From Micromonospora vinacea (GTDB taxonomy: Bacteria; Actinomycetota; Actinomycetes; Mycobacteriales; Micromonosporaceae), in assembly GCF_015751785.1 (NCBI RefSeq), contig NZ_JADOTY010000001.1, forward strand, positions 6,820,001 to 6,884,000: DNA of 64,000 nucleotides, in the 5' to 3' direction. The notes below the pieces were generated by a model. That model had not been told where the DNA came from and made no database searches. It saw only the letters and a program-made list of their open reading frames with translations. This document shows, in pieces, positions 24,777 through 32,640 of this stretch (position 1 is the first letter of the stretch; each line of letters starts with the position of its first letter). Made by a program: the position numbers and the translations under genes.

Positions 24777-25110
24777 TCCGCACACCTCCCGCCTCACCGC
24801 GACCTTGACGATGCCGCCGCCACGAATCTACCGTAGCGATCGCTCTAATTGAAGTGGGCGCTACAGGATTCGCCGGCAACCTTCACCCTGGACAGTCCCC
24901 GGCGCGGGAGGTGGTCGTGGCTCGTGGCTGTCACAAAACGGGGTGGAGCTTCGTCCAGTGCGTGTGGTGAGACCAAGGTTGAAAGGCAGGAGCCGGGCAT
25001 AGGCCGGAACAACGGACGCGGCCCGGATCCGAACAACGGCGTGCACTACAACCTGCTGCGCCACCCCCGGGTCCACTCGCAACCAACCGCATCGACCGAG
25101 AGCGAGGATC
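24777..25110. other. Divergent promoter region, TetR / OmpA-lipoprotein
   Basis: 334 bp with no supported gene. It holds the palindrome at 24835-24844 near the TetR start and, close to the lipoprotein start, an AGCGAGGA ribosome-site-like stretch. Nothing else is recognised. Confidence 0.4.
24835..24844. promoter_or_regulatory. Palindrome upstream of TetR/amidohydrolase operon
   Basis: AGCGATCGCT is a perfect 10-bp inverted repeat. With flanks it reads TAG-CGATCGCT-CTA, an operator-like arrangement for TetR proteins, 59-68 bp upstream of the TetR ATG. Autoregulation is inferred. Confidence 0.45.
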
Positions 25111-26661
25111 GTGACCAAGCTCCGTCATTTCCGATGGCAGGACGCCTCCCCCAGCTCTAGCCGAAGCCTGGCCCTGAGCGCCGTACTCACCCTGGCAATG
25201 GTCGGGTGCGAGGGATCGCCGAATGAGGACTCCCCGTCCCCGCCTGCTTCCAACACTCCGGCAGCCACCGGCAGCGCCAGCGCCAGCACCGGCGCGGCGT
25301 TGGCCGGAACCCGCAGTACCATGACCGAGAATCTCAAGGTCGAGGTCGTCGGCCTCAACCGCGTCAAGGGCAAACACCTCATCGCCCAGATCCGCCTGTC
25401 CAACACCGGCACCGAGAAGCACCTGTCCTGGCCCGGCGAGATGGGCGACCACACGCGCCCGCTCGGCGAGATCAAATGGGCCTCCGGCATCGGTGTCCTC
25501 GACGCCCAGGCCCGGACCTGGCTCCTGCCCTACAAACCCGCCAGCTCCCCCTGCCTGTGCAGCGCGGTGGACCGCGACGTCCCCAGCCGTTTCATCGACC
25601 CTGGCCAGTCGATCAGCGTCTACGCGGTGCTGCCCGCACCGTCGGGCAACCCCGCGACAACAACCGTCGTCACCCCCGTGGGCCCGCCGATGCTCAACGT
25701 GCCCATCAGCGACGACGCTCCGGCCGGCGACTTCCCCGACCCCGACGCCGAACCCGTCACCCCCGTCACCCGCCGCCTCATCCTCCCCTCCGAATCCCTG
25801 GACAAGTCCGAGGAGACCGCCGACGACGGCAGGGACCTGCAGGTCAACCTCTCCTCCGACGTACTGTTCGCGGTGGACAAGGCCACCCTCACCCCCAAAG
25901 CCAGGTCGGTCATGGCCCGCACGGCGAAGCTCATCGACGCCTCGCCCGCCACGGTGGTGACGGTGGCGGGCCACGCCGACTCCTCCGGCAACGACGCCAT
26001 CAACGACCCACTGTCGCTGCGCCGCGCCCAGGCCGTACAGCACGCCCTGTCGGCGCTGCTGTCCAGAGACGGCATCCGCTTCCAGACCGAGGGGTACGGC
26101 TCTCGCCGCCCGCTATACAGCAACGACAGCGACGAGGGTAAGCGCCGCAATCGCCGCGTCACGGTGACCTTCTCCAAACCTCAACCCGCTGCCCAGGAAC
26201 CGGGGGCCACGACCACCACCGGCGCTACCGGCCTGACCGGCAGCACCCAGGCCGACGGTCAGCCCATCGCGATGGAGGTCACCGGCCTGCGCCGACTACC
26301 CGGAGGCCTCGGCCTGCTCACCTACAAGATCACCAATAAGGGCTCGTCCGAGGCCTGGTTCAGAGACCTGCACCACGCTCAGGACTGGGAGGCGTACAAA
26401 TACCAGGCCGCCACCAACGTCCGCCTGACCGACCTCGCGGCCCGCCGCCAGTACCTGCCCGGCCGCCTCGAGGTTTCCACTGACGACGGCGTGGACTCCT
26501 ACTGCGCATGCACAGCCGTCTCCGGCGTCCGCATCAACACCGAAAAGTTCGCACCAGGCCAGACCCGCGAGTTCTGGAACCTCTTCGCCCTACCCGACAC
26601 CGCCGACATCCTCAGAGTCAAGATCGGCCCGTTCCGCGACCTCAACGTCCCCACTCAGTAA
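25111..26661 (+). CDS. OmpA-domain lipoprotein with duplicated flanking beta domains
   Basis: 516 residues from a GTG at 25111. A lipoprotein signal ends LAMVGC, so Cys33 is the predicted lipidation site, followed by a Ser/Pro/Ala linker. The OmpA-like peptidoglycan-binding domain lies at about 245-353: VNLSSDVLFAVDKATLTPKA, VTVAGHADSSGND and GYGSRRPLYSNDSDEGKRRN, where NDSDEGKRRNRR contains the diaminopimelate-contacting Asp and Arg. Flanking domains (about 75-185 and 395-510) resemble each other and DUF4352-like sandwiches. Both contain a CxCxAV motif (Cys148/150 and Cys465/467). It is probably anchored outside the membrane and tethered to the cell wall. It sits alone, with a weak hairpin after the stop. 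Confidence 0.9.
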   Translation: MTKLRHFRWQDASPSSSRSLALSAVLTLAMVGCEGSPNEDSPSPPASNTPAATGSASASTGAALAGTRSTMTENLKVEVVGLNRVKGKHLIAQIRLSNTGTEKHLSWPGEMGDHTRPLGEIKWASGIGVLDAQARTWLLPYKPASSPCLCSAVDRDVPSRFIDPGQSISVYAVLPAPSGNPATTTVVTPVGPPMLNVPISDDAPAGDFPDPDAEPVTPVTRRLILPSESLDKSEETADDGRDLQVNLSSDVLFAVDKATLTPKARSVMARTAKLIDASPATVVTVAGHADSSGNDAINDPLSLRRAQAVQHALSALLSRDGIRFQTEGYGSRRPLYSNDSDEGKRRNRRVTVTFSKPQPAAQEPGATTTTGATGLTGSTQADGQPIAMEVTGLRRLPGGLGLLTYKITNKGSSEAWFRDLHHAQDWEAYKYQAATNVRLTDLAARRQYLPGRLEVSTDDGVDSYCACTAVSGVRINTEKFAPGQTREFWNLFALPDTADILRVKIGPFRDLNVPTQ

Positions 26662-26675
26662 CGGCATCCCGCGCT

Positions 26676-26705
26676 GCCTGCCCACTTCAACGCATCAGGG
26701 CAGGC
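26676..26705 (+). terminator. Weak hairpin after OmpA-lipoprotein gene
   Basis: GCCTGCCC and GGGCAGGC form an 8-bp perfect stem around a 14-base loop, 15 bp past the stop codon. There is no T run. It is a modest terminator candidate. Confidence 0.35.
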
Positions 26706-26731
26706 ACCCTGTTGACCATCAGGAGGACCTT

Positions 26732-26890
26732 GTGAAATCTCGACACGTCCTGTCCGGACTGGTCGCTGCGGTGCTCGCCGCCGCCGCGTCCTGACGCTCG
26801 CGACCGCGAGGTCGCCGGCAGGTGACGGATGGACGTACACCAATGATGCCAACTCGGGAAATGGCTCGCTAACGGCGTTTCCGGCGATCT
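26732..26890 (+). pseudogene. Frameshifted short secreted-protein gene
   Basis: AGGAGG sits five bases before a GTG whose frame gives MKSRHVLSGLVAAVLAAAAS and then TGA at 26792. Shifting by one base at that point continues the signal peptide (LTLATARSPA) and a plausible mature start (GDGWTYTNDANSGNGSLTAF). A good ribosome site plus a signal peptide broken at its end suggests a recently disabled secreted protein, or a sequencing indel. I do not recognise the mature part, and it loses coding character by about 26900. Confidence 0.42.
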
Positions 26891-27005
26891 TGGTTAGTGG
26901 GTCTCGGCGGCGGGGAGACGATCGGCATCAGCCACGTCATGCTGGCCGTCAGCGTGCGCCACAACGTCACCTCCACGATGACGACACCACTGCCGGGCCC
27001 TCCCC

Positions 27006-28127
27006 TCAGCGCACCGGGCCGGAGTGGCGCAGGCGGTACACCGTGCTGCGACTGATCGCCTCCTTGAAGCCGGTGGCGGACCGGCCGGTGAGTACCGCAC
27101 CGATCGGGGAGTCATCGGCTCGGGTGAACTGGGTGATCCCGTCCCGTCGACCGAGGCTGATGTTCTGCCAGACGTAACGGATCCGAAGCGGCCTCGGCGT
27201 CCGTCCGTTCAGAACGGCCGCGATCGCGTCCGCCGCGTGCAGACCCATCGGAAGGCCGGTCTGGCAGGACATCCGGGTCTCGCCGCCGAGTGCGGGTGCC
27301 GCTGCGGCGTCACCGATCCCGTACACCTGCGGGTGCGACACCGATCGACAGGTCTCGTCAACGATCATCCGGCCACGGCCGTCGACGGCCAGACCGGCCC
27401 GATCGGCCAGCGCGGACACCCGGAAACCGGCCGTCCAGACGACGACCTCCGCGTCGAGATCCCGTCCGTCGTCGAGGCGCAGGCCTGCCGCCGAGACCGT
27501 CTCGACCCGCACACCCTGGTGGACGCCAATGCCCATCCTGTCGAACGCCCGGCCGAGGTGGCGCCGCGCGGGCGGAGACAGCCAACCACCGAGGTCGTCA
27601 CTCGTCACCAGTTCGATCCGTAGCCCCGGATATGCCTCGGCAAGCTCGGTGGCGGCCTCGATGCCGGTCAGGCCACCGCCGACGACGGCAACGACATCGC
27701 CGGCCGAGGCACTGAGCAGATGCGACCGTAGCCGCTGCGCCTGAGCCGCCTCCGCGATCGTGAACGCGTGCTGCCGTACCCCCGGCACGCTGCCGACGTC
27801 CGCGCCACTGCCCAGCGCGTACACCACGGTGTCGTAACCGACCGTGTACGGCTCGGCGTCCAGTCGGACGACCCTGGAGTCGACATCGATGGCGGTGACC
27901 CGGGCCACGATGAGTTTCACGTCGGCACCGTCCAGCATGGTTCGCAGCGGCCGGTCTCGCAGAGCCTGCCCTGCGGCGAGCTGGTGCAACCGGATTCGTT
28001 CCACGAATCGGTCGGTGGCGTTGATCAGCGTCACCTCGACGTCGGTGCGGCGCAGCCGGCGGGCGGCGCGCCTGGCGGCGCCGAGGCCCGCGTACCCGGC
28101 GCCGAGTACCACCAGGCGGTGAGTCAT
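27006..28127 (-). CDS. NAD(P)/FAD-dependent oxidoreductase (type II NADH dehydrogenase-like)
   Basis: 373 residues starting at an ATG preceded by AAAGGAGA. Two dinucleotide folds are present: FAD-binding VVLGAGYAGLGAARRAARR (about 6-24) and NAD(P)-binding VVAVVGGGLTGIEAATELAE (about 147-166). A late FAD contact is QVYGIGDAAAAPALGG. The layout matches NDH-2/Ndh-like flavoproteins that pass electrons from NAD(P)H to quinone or to a small redox partner at the membrane face. A C-terminal amphipathic tail is not obvious. It lies 215 bp downstream of a DoxX-like gene on the same strand; both are divergent from an ECF sigma/MMPL pair, suggesting sigma control of a redox stress unit. Confidence 0.92.
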   Translation of the reverse strand: MTHRLVVLGAGYAGLGAARRAARRLRRTDVEVTLINATDRFVERIRLHQLAAGQALRDRPLRTMLDGADVKLIVARVTAIDVDSRVVRLDAEPYTVGYDTVVYALGSGADVGSVPGVRQHAFTIAEAAQAQRLRSHLLSASAGDVVAVVGGGLTGIEAATELAEAYPGLRIELVTSDDLGGWLSPPARRHLGRAFDRMGIGVHQGVRVETVSAAGLRLDDGRDLDAEVVVWTAGFRVSALADRAGLAVDGRGRMIVDETCRSVSHPQVYGIGDAAAAPALGGETRMSCQTGLPMGLHAADAIAAVLNGRTPRPLRIRYVWQNISLGRRDGITQFTRADDSPIGAVLTGRSATGFKEAISRSTVYRLRHSGPVR

Positions 28128-28342
28128 GGTCGTCTCCTTTGATATGCGCTGGTTGACGGGTGACGGGTGACGGGGCAGATTCGTGACCGTCTTCCAGTGC
28201 AGGCGTGGTCTTCGACGACACTGCGGGATACTGGGCGGTCTACCAGCCGTGGCATCACCTAGCGCCCTGAACGGTTTCGACACGGATGTCGTGCGCCCAC
28301 GACAGGGCGAGGAAGCATCGCGCAACGTCGAGCCCTTACTCG

Positions 28343-29005
28343 TTACCTGTCGATCCAGCCCAGCTCAACTGCCTGCTCGCGCATGACATCTTCCATCACG
28401 GGTAGCGTCAGGAACGAGACGGCATACAGAACAGCGATGAGTCCGATCGGGACGATCCAAGCGCGAGGACGGGTTGCCCAGGAGCGAGGACGGATCTCCA
28501 ACGGCCCGACCCCATCCGGCCCAGCGTCGGCAGGGCGGGCCCGACGGAGCCGAGTCTCCGGAAGCCGGCGGTCGGCTGGCCTCAGCACCCACGAGGCGAT
28601 CGCGCACGCACCGAACATCAGCGGCACCCCCCACGATTGAAGGCCGTCACCGACTGACAGGTGCGACGCCACGGCACCGGACCACAGGAAGAAGGCGCCC
28701 ACGTACGCCCATTCCTTGAGCAGCGGGAGCCCGGGCGCGATGATCGCGACGGCCGCGCCGGCCTGCCACGCGCCGAGAATGTAGGCGAAGAAGTGCGGGT
28801 ACCCCAGGTGGTGCAACTGCACTTCCACCCATTCGATCGTCAGCAGGTTCCACACCGATCCAGCAGCCAACTCGAGGGCGATTACAAACGTCGTGGCCCA
28901 GAAGGCGATGGGGCGGATCCGGCTCCAGTTCCAGCCGCTTCGTGTGACGGTAGCCGACCTCTTGTCGGTCGCTTCCTGGAACTTTCTGGTCGCTTGAGTT
29001 CGCAT
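28343..29005 (-). CDS. DoxX-like family membrane protein
   Basis: 220 residues from an ATG at 29005, preceded by GAGGCGACTGAG. A basic cytoplasmic N-terminus of about 35 residues is followed by four helices typical of DoxX-like proteins (IAFWATTFVIALELAAGSVW, FFAYILGAWQAGAAVAIIAP, WAYVGAFFLWSGAVASHLSV and WGVPLMFGACAIASWVLRPA). A fifth C-terminal helix (IVPIGLIAVLYAVSFLTLPV) is an addition to the usual fold. The role is membrane redox support, perhaps to the flavoprotein gene downstream. It is divergent from the sigma gene at 29336 across a 330-bp promoter region. The frame extends upstream to 29176 but lacks a plausible start there. Confidence 0.82.
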   Translation of the reverse strand: MRTQATRKFQEATDKRSATVTRSGWNWSRIRPIAFWATTFVIALELAAGSVWNLLTIEWVEVQLHHLGYPHFFAYILGAWQAGAAVAIIAPGLPLLKEWAYVGAFFLWSGAVASHLSVGDGLQSWGVPLMFGACAIASWVLRPADRRLPETRLRRARPADAGPDGVGPLEIRPRSWATRPRAWIVPIGLIAVLYAVSFLTLPVMEDVMREQAVELGWIDR

Positions 29006-29335
29006 CTCAGTCGCCTCGTCAAGTCGGTCTGATGTGTCGGAGATTGCCGGGATCGCGCACTGGAAGTAGACCGCCGGGGCCGGAAGCAGCTGTCCACGCT
29101 GGCGGTGTAGTCGGTGCCGTCGGGACGGGCCAGGGTTCCGGTCAGTTGCGATCGTCAGAACGGAGGGAAGGGCCACGGTCTCACTGCGCTTTGGGCCGGC
29201 TGGGTGGCTGTTCGTCTCAGTGGTACGACAACAGGGCGCCTCGGAATGTGAGGCGACGCGCGAACCTCACAGTTCGGTGTGCTGTCTTGTCGAACCAAGT
29301 GAGGGCAGACGCGACCAAGGGGAGTCGGCGACACC
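29006..29335. other. Divergent promoter region, DoxX / ECF sigma
   Basis: 330 bp without a gene. I looked for the TGTCACA/CGTC-type promoter reported for SnoaL-tailed sigma factors and did not find a clear copy. An AAGGGGA lies upstream of the sigma ATG. No inverted repeat of note was seen. Confidence 0.4.
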
Positions 29336-30277
29336 ATGACCAGACCAACCGAGCCAGGACACGCCGGACCCGATCCGAGCCTGACCGCGGTCATGAACGA
29401 ACGGCGTCAGCTGATCAATCTCGCCTACCGGCTCCTCGGCTCCCTGGCCGACGCCGAAGACGCCGTCCAGGAGACCTATGCCCGCTGGTACGCCATGTCC
29501 CACCAACAGCAGGAGGCGATCCGATCCCCCGGCGCCTGGTTGACCAAGGTCGCCAGCCGGATCTGCCTCAACCTGCTCTCCTCGGCGCGGGTTAGGCGCG
29601 AGACCTACGTGGGCGAATGGATCCCCGAGCCGCTACCCGAACCCACAGAGTGGACCAGCGGACGGTCCGACGCCACCACCATCGACCCGGCTGACCGCAT
29701 CACCCTCGACGAGTCGATCAACATGGCCTTCCTCGTCGTACTCGAATCGATGACCCCGGCCGAGCGCGTCGCGTTCATCCTGCACGACGTCTTCCGCTAC
29801 TCCTTCGCGGAAGTCGGCGACATCGTCGGTCGTACCCCTGCGGCGTGTCGCCAGTTGGCCTCCTCGGCCCGCCGGCGCGTACGCGCAACACAGACCTCCG
29901 CGACCTCGACAGCCCAGCACGCCGACATCGTCAGGAATTTCAAACAGGCATGGGAAGCCAAGGACATCAACGCCCTCATCGGCCTTCTCGACCCCAACGC
30001 CACGGCAATCGCCGACGGCGGCGGCATTGTCGGCGCCGTGCTCCACCCGATCGAAGGCGCCGAGCAGATCGTTCGCTCCCTGATCCACCTTGAGGGCAGA
30101 CTTCGAAACCTGACGATCCTGGAGCGTACGGTCAACGGCCAAAACGGCCTTATCGCCCAACAGGACGGCGTCACCGTATCGGTGTACGCCTTCGACGTCG
30201 TAGGCGACCGGATCAAGCGCATCTGGGCGGTACGCCACCCCGACAAACTCCGGCCATGGACGGTGGGACGCCTGTAG
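29336..30277 (+). CDS. ECF sigma factor with SnoaL-like C-terminal domain (ECF41-like)
   Basis: 313 residues. Region 2 (about 25-90) reads RRQLINLAYRLLGSLADAED and AVQETYARWYAMS. Region 4 (about 120-180) reads FLVVLESMTPAERVAFILHD, VFRYSFAEVGDIVGRTPAAC and RQLASSARRR. Residues 198-310 are the SnoaL-like domain (IVRNFKQAWEAKDINALIGL to IKRIWAVRHPDKLRPW) that in ECF41-type sigma factors contacts the core and replaces a separate anti-sigma factor. It directs RNA polymerase to a stress or redox regulon. MMPL follows 49 bp downstream, so they are probably one operon; DoxX and a flavoprotein are divergent. A decayed near-copy of its 3' half is at 22154-22624. Confidence 0.94.
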   Translation: MTRPTEPGHAGPDPSLTAVMNERRQLINLAYRLLGSLADAEDAVQETYARWYAMSHQQQEAIRSPGAWLTKVASRICLNLLSSARVRRETYVGEWIPEPLPEPTEWTSGRSDATTIDPADRITLDESINMAFLVVLESMTPAERVAFILHDVFRYSFAEVGDIVGRTPAACRQLASSARRRVRATQTSATSTAQHADIVRNFKQAWEAKDINALIGLLDPNATAIADGGGIVGAVLHPIEGAEQIVRSLIHLEGRLRNLTILERTVNGQNGLIAQQDGVTVSVYAFDVVGDRIKRIWAVRHPDKLRPWTVGRL

Positions 30278-30326
30278 GGCTCCCCGCTCCGGCACGGCTT
30301 CGTCGACTGAGCACTGAGGAATTCCC

Positions 30327-32438
30327 ATGTTGCGGAAAGTGATGACCTTGCCCAGTGGCAGGATTGCGAAATGGGCAATCGTGGCCATCTGGGTCGCCCT
30401 GATAGTGCCGGCCTTCCTGCTGGCCGCCAACCTGGGCGATGTTGAGAAGAACGACAGTTCGGCCTGGCTGCCCAGCAACGCGGAGGCGACAAGGGTCCTC
30501 GACCAGGCAAAGAAGTTCCAGCCCGCCGAGACCCTGCCCGCGATCGTGATCTATGACCGGCCCGAGGGCGTCACCTCTGCGGACATGGCCAAGGCCCAAG
30601 CTGACGCCGAAGCCTTCCAGGGCATCGAAAAGGTCGTGGGGCCGCCACAGGGGCCGTCGAAGTCCCAGGATGGCAAGGCCATCCTGACCGTGGTCCAGGT
30701 CGACGACGGTCGTGAGGGCTGGGACGGGGCCCACACGGTGGTCGGCGAAATGACCACGATAGGTCAACAGCGCGCCGACGGTCTCGGGTTCCACGTCACC
30801 GGGCCGGCCGGCTACGCATCCGACTCGATAACGGCCTTCAGCGGAGGAGGCGCCCTGGGGATGATCACGGCGTTGGTAGTGGTGGTCATCCTGCTGTTCA
30901 CCTACCGCAGTCCACTGCTGCCACTGCTGCCGCTCCTGACCGCGGGCGGCGCCCTGGTCACGGCAGAAGCGGTGATCTACCTGCTGGCAAAGAACGCCGG
31001 ACTCGTCGTCAACACGCAAACCAGCCTCATCCTGACCGTACTGGTGTTCGGCGCCGCCACCGACTACGCGCTACTGCTCATCTCCCGGTACCGGGAGGAG
31101 TTGCGGCGACACGAGGACCGGCACGAGGCGATGGCGGAAGCCCTGTACCGCTCCAGTCCCGCGATCATCGCCAGCGCCGCGACCGTCGCTGTCAGCCTGC
31201 TGGTGCTGCTGCTGGCCACTCTCAACTCCACAAAAGGCCTCGGCCCGGCCTGTGCCATCGGTATCGTCGTCGGGCTACTTGCCATGCTCACCCTGATGCC
31301 GGCCCTCCTGGTCATCTGCGGCCGTTGGATCTTCTGGCCGGTGAAGCCGTCGTACGGTTCGGTCGGAACGGCCAGGGACAGCATCTGGACGCGGATCGGC
31401 ACCGCCATCTCCCGCCGCCCGCGGATCGTGTGGGTCGCCACCTCGCTCGTCCTCGGCGTCATAGCGATCGGGATGACGGGGCTCAAGGCCGATGGGATCC
31501 CGAGCAAGGGCCAGTTCACCAACGAGCCGCAGGCGGTCGTCGGCGAGGAGATCCAGTCCAGGCACTTTCCGGCCGGGTCGGGTGACCCCATCTACGTCGT
31601 GGCCAAGGCCGCCTCGGCCGAGCAGGTCGTCACCGCGCTGTCAGGCGTCCCAGGGATCGCCGACGTCGCGGCACCGATGGTCAAGGATGGTGACGTCTTC
31701 GTTCTCGGGACGCTCGAGGACGCGCCCGGCAGCAAGGCCGCGATGCGCACCGTCGAGCAGGCCAGAGCCGCGGTCCACAAGATCGAGGGTGCGGATGCGC
31801 GGGTCGGAGGCAGCACGGCGATCGCACTCGATACACAACACTCGGCCGCCCGCGACGCCAAAGTGATCATCCCCGTCGTACTGATCGTGGTCTTCCTCAT
31901 CCTCGCACTGCTGCTACGGGCGATCGTCGCACCGCTGCTCCTCATGGCGACGGTGGTGCTGTCGCTCGGAGCGTCCCTCGGCGTGAGCGCGCTGGCGTTC
32001 AATCACGTGTTCGACTTCGCCGGGGCAGACGCGAACTTCCCACTCCTAGTGTTCGTGTTCCTGGTCGCCCTCGGCATCGACTACAACATCTTCCTGGTCA
32101 GCCGGGTACGGGAGGAGGCACAGCTACACGGCACCCGACAGGGTGCCCGGGCTGGGCTGTCCGCCACCGGCGGTGTGATCACCTCAGCGGGTCTGGTCCT
32201 GGCCGGTACCTTCGCGGCGCTGGGATCACTGCCCTTGGTGTTCGCGGCGCAACTGGGGTTCACTGTGGCGTTTGGCGTACTACTGGACACCATGATCGTC
32301 CGCTCGGTGCTGGTCACCGCACTAACAGTGGACGTTGATCGATGGATGTGGTGGCCCAGCAAACTGTTCACGCATCACGACGACCCCCAGCCGCCGGCGG
32401 GCACGCCCGAACCCACTCTCCTGATTGCAGGCAGCTGA
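30327..32438 (+). CDS. MMPL/RND-family membrane transporter
   Basis: 703 residues with the two-repeat MMPL layout. There is a first helix near residue 15-35 and a large extracytoplasmic loop, then helices in blocks around 170-335 and 520-690. Diagnostic motifs are TDYALLLISRYREELRRHED (about 248-267) and its repeat GIDYNIFLVSRVREEAQLHG (about 585-604); both Asp-Tyr pairs belong to the proton relay. MMPL proteins export lipids, siderophores or drugs using the proton gradient. It is a short MMPL, similar to those in actinobacterial stress or antibiotic clusters. GAGGA lies six bases before the ATG at 30327. It is probably co-transcribed with the upstream sigma gene, and ends at a perfect 14-bp hairpin. 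Confidence 0.95.
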   Translation: MLRKVMTLPSGRIAKWAIVAIWVALIVPAFLLAANLGDVEKNDSSAWLPSNAEATRVLDQAKKFQPAETLPAIVIYDRPEGVTSADMAKAQADAEAFQGIEKVVGPPQGPSKSQDGKAILTVVQVDDGREGWDGAHTVVGEMTTIGQQRADGLGFHVTGPAGYASDSITAFSGGGALGMITALVVVVILLFTYRSPLLPLLPLLTAGGALVTAEAVIYLLAKNAGLVVNTQTSLILTVLVFGAATDYALLLISRYREELRRHEDRHEAMAEALYRSSPAIIASAATVAVSLLVLLLATLNSTKGLGPACAIGIVVGLLAMLTLMPALLVICGRWIFWPVKPSYGSVGTARDSIWTRIGTAISRRPRIVWVATSLVLGVIAIGMTGLKADGIPSKGQFTNEPQAVVGEEIQSRHFPAGSGDPIYVVAKAASAEQVVTALSGVPGIADVAAPMVKDGDVFVLGTLEDAPGSKAAMRTVEQARAAVHKIEGADARVGGSTAIALDTQHSAARDAKVIIPVVLIVVFLILALLLRAIVAPLLLMATVVLSLGASLGVSALAFNHVFDFAGADANFPLLVFVFLVALGIDYNIFLVSRVREEAQLHGTRQGARAGLSATGGVITSAGLVLAGTFAALGSLPLVFAAQLGFTVAFGVLLDTMIVRSVLVTALTVDVDRWMWWPSKLFTHHDDPQPPAGTPEPTLLIAGS

Positions 32439-32450
32439 CAACCGTCGGAA

Positions 32451-32482
32451 CTGGGCCGTCCGGCGAGGGCCGGACGGCCCAG
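32451..32482 (+). terminator. Terminator after MMPL gene
   Basis: CTGGGCCGTCCGGC and GCCGGACGGCCCAG form a perfect 14-bp stem with a GAGG loop, 12 bp past the MMPL stop. It is GC-rich and lacks a T run, as is common in high-GC actinobacteria. Confidence 0.75.
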
Positions 32483-32552
32483 TATGGCTGAAACCTGACC
32501 GCGTGGTTCCGGCTGAATTCGGACCACCTCCTGACGCACGGGAGGTGCGGCG

Positions 32553-32640
32553 CGTGGAGGACTGGGCGGAGATCCGGCGGCGGCTGGTGCGGATTGACTC
32601 GTTCAACCAGAGCAGCCCGAACCGATATCAGGCATGGACG
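32553..32640 (+). mobile_element. Possible IS21-type transposase start fragment
   Basis: A GTG after GGAGGTGCGG opens VEDWAEIRRRLVRIDSF, which recalls the first residues of IS21 IstA proteins (VEDWAEIRRL). Similarity fades after about ten residues. This is too short to be sure, and could be chance coding potential in the 190-bp gap between MMPL and the UvrA-like gene. Confidence 0.2.
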
